In this document: one piece after another, positions 5,549 to 8,664 of the stretch
How the letters are laid out: each line of letters begins with the position of its first letter
Position numbering within the stretch: the first letter of the stretch is position 1
Source: Firmicutes bacterium UBA5500
GTDB lineage: Bacteria; Bacillota; UBA994; UBA5500
Assembly (NCBI GenBank): GCA_002427055.1
Contig: DIPA01000084.1
Coordinates: 6,742 to 15,405, forward strand
DNA length: 8,664 nucleotides
Direction of reading: 5' to 3'
Notes under the pieces: generated by a model
What the model was told of the DNA's origin: nothing
Database searches by the model: none
Seen by the model: only the letters and a program-made list of their open reading frames with translations
Position numbers and translations under genes: made by a program

Positions 5549-5764
5549 TGTTTACGTGCCAAGAGATTCAAATGTTGAAGGCAGCCGAGAAGCAGAGCAT
5601 ACAGGATCTCGAGGAAATCAACGAAATGTTGGCTGAATTTGTGGCAGATAGGGCAAATCTTTAGCCCCTATATAGACAATGCCTTTTGCTTCACGCACTT
5701 CACACACGCGGAAAAGCAGCTCTTTGAGGGCGAAGCTATTCTTTTTGATATTGGTTCACTTTAG
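5548..5764 (+). pseudogene. Coding-like fragment(s) opposite the Fic remnant, probably frameshifted gene end
   Basis: On the plus strand the frame reading EIQMLKAAEKQSIQDLEEIN then EMLAEFVADRANL ends with TAG at 5664. It is an E/K-rich amphipathic helix typical of true protein. An ATG at 5572 exists but lacks a good ribosome binding site, and no gene body lies upstream: the preceding DNA is the antisense of the Fic remnant. In the next frame, IFSPYIDNAFCFTHFTHAEK and QLFEGEAILFDIGSL run to a TAG at 5764, overlapping the AbiEii stop. A one-base shift near 5655 would join both parts. The minus strand of 5630-5760 also reads protein-like (ALKELLFRVCEVREAKGIVY), so the true strand of the second part is uncertain. 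Confidence 0.35.
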
Positions 5765-6597
5765 AGAACACGCACTAAGTACTTGATAGATTCAATCACG
5801 TCGCCCCATTGAACCTCTGCGGCATAATCAAATTTACGCTGATAGCTTTGCCAAAGGCCAATCATCCTCTCGCTTTCAGATATTTCATTCACAATCAAGT
5901 CCGCATCCGCTAGCAACGCAAATGAACCTCGTTTCCCGCTAGTGTTAGCAAACGCGTTCTTAAGTGTGACGTTATCGATGTTGCGCGCCTGCGTATTAAT
6001 AAGCACATAAATGTCATAGAAATCCCTCATACGAGTATTCGCCGTACCACGAACAAGCAAGGTCTCAATCTTCTCTGCTAAGACAGTCTCCAGATTGTAT
6101 GCAAGGATGGATATGGTTCGCTCCTCAAAGAGCAATCGGAAAGAATAAGACACCTCACGGGGAGTTATCACATCACCGGTAGAGAAGTCAATTTTCAGTG
6201 GCGTACGCATGTTTTCAAGTGTCGTTTCCAACATTATGCGAATGCCGAGATAATCCGCCTCATCGATAATCGGCACCACGTTTTTTATCTCAAAAATCAT
6301 ACCATCATCAACGGGTACTGAAATAATGTCTTCAACCATTTTTCTTGCTTTTTCTTCGTTTAGAGGCAAGTTCTTGAGCGTTGCGTCAACGTCCAAAGTT
6401 GAACGGTTATCCAGGCCAACAATGGCGGCAACCAATGTTCCGCCTTTCAAAATGATGTTGCTTTTGTATTGTGAGAGTGAGAGCCGTTCGAGAAAACGCT
6501 CCATCACGTAGTTTCTAATGATAATCTGCGCCTTAGCGCTGTCACCTCTGGAGACGTTCCTTACGAGGGCTTTCAGTTGGCGTGACGTGCGTATCAC
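5761..6597 (-). CDS. abiEii: AbiEii toxin, nucleotidyltransferase of a type IV toxin-antitoxin (abortive infection) system
   Basis: The 278-residue toxin half of AbiE, a nucleotidyltransferase-fold enzyme whose activity stops growth and aborts phage infection unless counteracted by AbiEi. The four family signatures are present in order. KGGT (51-54) with RSTLDVD (65-71) forms the nucleotidyltransferase core and its acidic pair. KIDF lies at 135-138. NLETVLAEKIETLLVRG (168-184) contains the conserved Lys, Glu and Arg, and R-M-R-D-F-Y-D-I-Y-V-L (189-199) closes the set. Length is normal for the family. The start is GTG at 6597, with GGAGGT at 6612-6607; its G is shared with the AbiEi stop (TAGTG), which implies translational coupling. 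The gene appears intact. It ends against the debris at 5665-5764 with no clear terminator. Confidence 0.93.
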   Translation of the reverse strand: MIRTSRQLKALVRNVSRGDSAKAQIIIRNYVMERFLERLSLSQYKSNIILKGGTLVAAIVGLDNRSTLDVDATLKNLPLNEEKARKMVEDIISVPVDDGMIFEIKNVVPIIDEADYLGIRIMLETTLENMRTPLKIDFSTGDVITPREVSYSFRLLFEERTISILAYNLETVLAEKIETLLVRGTANTRMRDFYDIYVLINTQARNIDNVTLKNAFANTSGKRGSFALLADADLIVNEISESERMIGLWQSYQRKFDYAAEVQWGDVIESIKYLVRVL

Positions 6598-7190
6598 TAT
6601 AGAAGCACCTCCAAATACTGCCGGACGATTCTCTCCACAGAAAACGCTGTTGCGTAACGCATAAGCAACGGAATGTTTTTCTCTTTCAGGCGGATATATG
6701 CTCTTACTGCATCTTGTAGGTCCTGAATTTCGATATTGCGTCTGCTGCGGAACAAGTCACAGATCGTTCGCTCGACGTTATACGCTCTTACCGTGTTGCC
6801 TGACGGCGACCGCACCTCAAGGATACCCTCGCCAAAAAGCTCGTCTTTCACTTTGTATACCTTGATGCCCTGCTTAGATAATCCCGCCGAATTTGTGCCG
6901 CTGCGCAGGGTAAGGGAAACGGGCGCCGGCTCACGGTTAGCGAGGTTTGAAAGATAGAGGGCTGTTTCGTGAGAAAATACCGCTTGAGGATATCGCACCT
7001 GAATTACAAATAACTCATCTTCCCATGCATCCTGCGCCATGTATAGGCCGTGAGCAACACGCTCAAGCCCGTGTTCTCGCACAAAGTCTCCGAGAACAGG
7101 CCTGGAAACGCCTGCGGCCACGGCATCTGCCGTTTTTAAGAACCCATTATTCAGTTCAACTAGGTATTTCAACGTTTCCTTGTTTGTCAT
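6597..7190 (-). CDS. abiEi: AbiEi antitoxin and transcriptional autorepressor
   Basis: The 197-residue antitoxin of the AbiE pair. The family counteracts AbiEii and, in studied cases, represses its own operon by binding inverted repeats in the promoter through an N-terminal winged helix. Residues about 5-50 fit that domain: LVELNNGFLKTADAVAAGVS, a second helix RPVLGDFVREHGL, and the wing VAHGLYM. The middle carries FSHETALYLSNL and NREPAPVSLTL. The C-terminal part has NVERTICDLFRSR (138-150) followed by a helical tail, as in other AbiEi proteins. ATG at 7190 has AGGTGA (7200-7195) at 4-nt spacing. It is the first gene of the operon and overlaps AbiEii by one base. An inverted repeat at 7202-7241 is the likely operator. 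Confidence 0.92.
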   Translation of the reverse strand: MTNKETLKYLVELNNGFLKTADAVAAGVSRPVLGDFVREHGLERVAHGLYMAQDAWEDELFVIQVRYPQAVFSHETALYLSNLANREPAPVSLTLRSGTNSAGLSKQGIKVYKVKDELFGEGILEVRSPSGNTVRAYNVERTICDLFRSRRNIEIQDLQDAVRAYIRLKEKNIPLLMRYATAFSVERIVRQYLEVLL

Positions 7191-7201
7191 CTTTTCACCT
7201 A

Positions 7202-7241
7202 ACTTTCACGCCCTTATCATACTTCATCTGGGCGCGAAAGT
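7202..7241. promoter_or_regulatory. Inverted repeat bracketing the abiE promoter: likely AbiEi operator
   Basis: ACTTTCACGCCC (7202-7213) and GGGCGCGAAAGT (7230-7241) are inverted copies with 11 of 12 positions matching, separated by 16 nt. Centre-to-centre distance is 28 bp. One arm covers the predicted transcription start and the other the -10/-35 spacer plus part of the -35 box, so a bound dimer or tetramer would block RNA polymerase. AbiEi of other bacteria is known to bind inverted repeats at its own promoter; that this is its site here is inference. Confidence 0.7.
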
Positions 7242-7244
7242 AAA
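7216..7244 (-). promoter_or_regulatory. Promoter of the abiEi-abiEii operon
   Basis: The -35 box TTTACT (7244-7239, four of six to consensus), a 17-nt spacer and the -10 box TATGAT (7221-7216, five of six). The start would fall near 7209, giving a leader of about 19 nt that contains the AGGTGA ribosome binding site. The promoter is sandwiched in the inverted repeat listed above. Confidence 0.65.
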
Positions 7245-7294
7245 GGACGCGAAGGAAAAAGCAGGCTGACATCCGCAGCTAGAACAACTGTTAT

Positions 7295-7389
7295 TGTCCG
7301 AGGTTAAGGGTTTTAAAAATCCATCTGTCCAAGTTAACGGGTTTCCAAAACCCTTGTTGTCCATTTTCTAGGGTACATTTTACTGTGAC
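7295..7389. repeat. Short repeats beginning TGTCC at 31/32-bp spacing
   Basis: TGTCC recurs at 7295, 7326 and 7358. The first two units are clearly related: TGTCCGAGGTTAAGGGTTTT and TGTCCAAGTTAACGGGTTTC, each followed by an A-rich and CC-containing stretch that forms a small dyad with the GGGTTT (for example GGGTTTCCAAAACCC, 7339-7353). The third is divergent, TGTCCATTTTCTAGGGTACA and then a TTTTACTGTGACA end. The shape recalls multiple terminal repeats of IS21-type insertion sequences, but no transposase is present. Confidence 0.4.
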
Positions 7390-7398
7390 AGAAGTATA

Positions 7399-7442
7399 AA
7401 GCCGCAAACCCCTTGCACATAGGAGTTTGCGGCTTCTTTTTT
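7399..7442 (+). terminator. Strong Rho-independent terminator, plus strand
   Basis: AAGCCGCAAAC (7399-7409) pairs perfectly with GTTTGCGGCTT (7425-7435), an 11-bp stem with a 15-nt loop, followed by CTTTTTT (7436-7442). Read on the minus strand the hairpin is followed only by TATACTTCT, so the plus direction is preferred. No plus-strand gene precedes it; the transcript it ends would include the repeats at 7295-7389. Confidence 0.7.
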
Positions 7443-7619
7443 CTATTTCTACTGCAAAAGACTTGGAGAAGGGCTGTCGTTGGCAATAGCTAGTATCCGC
7501 AGATACTAATCCAGACCTCTAGGCGCCTCGTCTCTGGCGGTATAGCCTTACGGCTTTACCCAGCCATTGTCGATCCAATGCTAATTGTTCAATACAGGGC
7601 ACCCATGCCCGCAACAGGT

Positions 7620-8384
7620 CTATTTGGTCGCATAGATGGTGAACTCTCCCGGCAGTCTAGGGTCATCCCAGTTGGGATGCTCGCTAAATTCTTTCATGGT
7701 AAACCCAGCATTGATCACTGCGTTGATAATTTCGCTTAGTGTGTAGAACCTCAACAGGCAATCAGGGAAATCACCTTGCTGTTCTTCAGGAAAGAAGTGC
7801 TTGTAGGCTACGTCTCCTGCATGTAACGCTGAGTCGAAGTAATCACCTTTCGTCTGTGGCGCACTCATCGCGGATGACCCCGAAGACAACAATTTCCTGA
7901 ACGGATGAAAATCGCTTAATACCAATTCGCCTGCTGGCTTGATAATGGTATAGAGCAACTGCATTAGGCGGTTTATCTCATTAAAGTAGTGCAGGACTCC
8001 ACCTTCCAAGTAAGCCATGTCGAAGAATGAAGCATACTGCGAAGATGAAACATCATAGAAATCACCCACTATGTATTGAATGTCCACACCTGCACATTTG
8101 GCCAGCTCCATTGCATATCTCTCATTTTCCTCAGAGATGTCGAACACCGTAACTGATGCCCCGAGCAGCGCCAGCGGAACAGCAATTCTTCCGTTAGATC
8201 CGCATGGATTGGCTATTCTCAACCCTCTTACGTGCTCAAAGTACTTCTGATGATACCTTAGCCGGGCCTTGGGGTCGCGCATGATCTGGGTCGCCTTCTC
8301 AGCTGGAGTGCCGCATGACATGTTCCAGAATTCATAAGCTCTATATTCCCAGGCTGCTTTGTTCCGGGTACTTTGGTCGTCCAT
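7620..8384 (-). CDS. Class I SAM-dependent methyltransferase
   Basis: A 254-residue methyltransferase of the Rossmann-fold class using S-adenosylmethionine; the substrate is unknown. Motif I is the variant IANPCGSNGRIAVPLALLG (57-75), followed by VTVFDISEEN (78-87) with the acidic residue that binds the ribose of SAM. IVGDFYDV (105-112) is the next motif, then DMAYLEGGVLHYF (122-134) and IKPAGELVLSDFHPF (148-162), the usual motif after strand 5. The N-terminus has NKAAWEYRAYEFWN, which I have seen in a Bacillota-wide group of small-molecule-type methyltransferases, and the C-terminus ends EFTIYATK. I chose ATG at 8384 because AAGGGGTGA (8397-8389) stands 4 nt before it. A longer frame from 8426 would start upstream of the predicted -10 box. 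The gene appears intact and monocistronic. Confidence 0.88.
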   Translation of the reverse strand: MDDQSTRNKAAWEYRAYEFWNMSCGTPAEKATQIMRDPKARLRYHQKYFEHVRGLRIANPCGSNGRIAVPLALLGASVTVFDISEENERYAMELAKCAGVDIQYIVGDFYDVSSSQYASFFDMAYLEGGVLHYFNEINRLMQLLYTIIKPAGELVLSDFHPFRKLLSSGSSAMSAPQTKGDYFDSALHAGDVAYKHFFPEEQQGDFPDCLLRFYTLSEIINAVINAGFTMKEFSEHPNWDDPRLPGEFTIYATK

Positions 8385-8416
8385 TTCTTCACCCCTTGGA
8401 ATGTATTTGCTCAAGC

Positions 8417-8445
8417 AGTCTAGCATCCACCTGTCCGATAGTCAA
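8417..8445 (-). promoter_or_regulatory. Promoter of the methyltransferase gene
   Basis: -35 box TTGACT (8445-8440, five of six), a 17-nt spacer, and -10 box TAGACT (8422-8417, four of six). The start would be near 8410, about 26 nt before the chosen ATG, with the ribosome binding site in between. It lies after the tRNA terminator, making the gene an independent unit. Confidence 0.55.
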
Positions 8446-8472
8446 CTCCCAACGGCAATCTTCCGGGCATGC

Positions 8473-8505
8473 AAAAAGGCTTTCTGAATCATTTCCAGAA
8501 AGCCT
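8473..8505 (-). terminator. Rho-independent terminator of the tRNA-Ser transcript
   Basis: On the minus strand AGGCTTTCTG (8505-8496) pairs with CAGAAAGCCT (8486-8477) around a 9-nt loop. The T-run, which overlaps the last T of the stem, is 8477-8473. It begins 20 nt after the 3' CCA of the serine tRNA and separates the tRNA genes from the methyltransferase. Confidence 0.8.
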
Positions 8506-8524
8506 CATGTTATCGGTAATTAAG

Positions 8525-8616
8525 TGGCGGAGGAGGCGGGATTCGAACCCGCGACACGGTTTTGCCGTGTACTCGATTTCCAGTCGAGCGCCTTCGACCA
8601 ACTCGGCCACCCCTCC
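8525..8616 (-). tRNA. tRNA-Ser (anticodon GGA)
   Basis: A class II tRNA of 92 nt with the CCA end encoded (8527-8525). The acceptor stem GGAGGGG (8616-8610) pairs with CTCCTCC (8535-8529) with one G-U, and the discriminator base is G, as expected for serine. The anticodon stem CTCGA/TCGAG encloses the loop CTGGAAA, giving anticodon GGA at 8581-8579, which reads UCC and UCU. The long variable arm ACACGG/CCGTGT and the T arm GCGGG-TTCGAAT-CCCGC complete the fold. Confidence 0.97.
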
Positions 8617-8641
8617 ACGATATTATGAAGTTAGATAAAAC

Positions 8642-8664
8642 TGGCGGAGAGAGTGAGATTCGAA
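8642..8664 (-). tRNA. 3' end of a second tRNA, probably serine (cut by right edge)
   Basis: Only the last 23 nt are present: T-loop TTCGAAT, the 3' half of the T stem CTCAC, acceptor strand TCTCTCC, discriminator G and CCA (8644-8642). G as discriminator and the similarity to the neighbouring tRNA suggest another serine isoacceptor, but the anticodon is outside the window. It is 25 nt upstream of the tRNA-Ser(GGA), so both probably share one transcript and the terminator at 8473-8505. Confidence 0.85.

Larger units (their letters stand above)
7245..7619. other. Gap without a gene between the abiE promoter and the methyltransferase
   Basis: No plausible protein is encoded on either strand here. 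The region holds a cluster of spaced repeats (7295-7389), a strong plus-strand terminator (7399-7442) and hairpins at 7491-7508 (TAGTATC/GATACTA) and 7539-7560 (GGTA-AGCC/GGCT-TACC with one mismatch). A weaker CCAGA/TCTGG pairing lies between the last two. No clear terminator for the methyltransferase gene was found. Confidence 0.5.

Noticed and set aside
7295..7362. CRISPR array
   Set aside because: Only two to three imperfect units, directly adjacent with no unique spacers, and no cas genes.
7620..8426. A longer methyltransferase start at 8426 (14 extra residues)
   Set aside because: The predicted promoter (-10 at 8422-8417) lies at that position, so the start would precede transcription. 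The ATG at 8384 has a proper ribosome binding site.
8525..8616. tRNA-Ser as an attachment site of an integrated island covering the AbiE region
   Set aside because: The tRNA's own terminator directly follows its 3' end, no second copy of the tRNA 3' end is visible in the window, and no integrase gene is present.
8315..8638. Plus-strand frame running through the tRNA region
   Set aside because: It reads across the tRNA-Ser gene and the antisense of the methyltransferase start; such frames are a common false call at tRNA genes.

Overview
The window looks like a chromosomal segment from a low-to-mid G+C Bacillota (Firmicutes), probably a Clostridia- or Negativicutes-type organism. The evidence is the strong AAGGAGGTGA-type ribosome binding sites, sigma-A-like promoters, a DUF1659 / DUF2922 / YvrJ trio of tiny genes (a set I know from Bacillota), and tRNA genes with an encoded CCA end. 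I cannot name the genus from sequence alone.

Layout, left to right. (1) Positions 1-656, minus strand: the N-terminal 218 codons of a MATE multidrug efflux transporter running off the left edge, behind a near-consensus promoter and a possible 17-codon leader ORF. (2) 783-1517, minus: an unrecognised protein of 244 residues with a membrane-embedded N-terminal half. (3) 1518-1947: no gene, but two RNA hairpins. (4) 1948-2666, plus: a compact operon of DUF1659, DUF2922 and a 47-residue YvrJ-family membrane peptide, with two hairpins just before the YvrJ ribosome binding site. (5) 2667-3172: no intact gene; two short coding-like scraps on the minus strand. (6) 3173-4840, minus: a 555-residue protein carrying two copies of a putative helix-turn-helix module about 150 residues apart. 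Upstream of it is a small frameshifted ORF with a strong ribosome binding site. (7) 5165-5764: a graveyard. A Fic-domain gene has lost its N-terminus and carries an in-frame stop, and it abuts coding-like scraps of the opposite strand. (8) 5761-7190, minus: a complete type IV toxin-antitoxin / abortive infection operon, AbiEi antitoxin then AbiEii toxin, overlapping at TAGTG. A clear inverted repeat brackets its promoter and is very probably the AbiEi operator. (9) 7191-7619: no gene, but roughly 31-bp spaced repeats, a strong plus-strand terminator and two more hairpins. (10) 7620-8384, minus: a class I SAM-dependent methyltransferase with its own promoter. (11) 8525-8616, minus: tRNA-Ser(GGA) with its terminator, preceded by the 3' end of a second, probably serine, tRNA cut by the right edge.

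Taken together, this is an accessory region between housekeeping-like neighbours. It holds one intact defence/addiction module (AbiE) beside the remains of another toxin-like gene (Fic), a possible two-module DNA-binding protein of unknown function, and a set of small Bacillota-specific genes of unknown role. No integrase, transposase or CRISPR array is visible.
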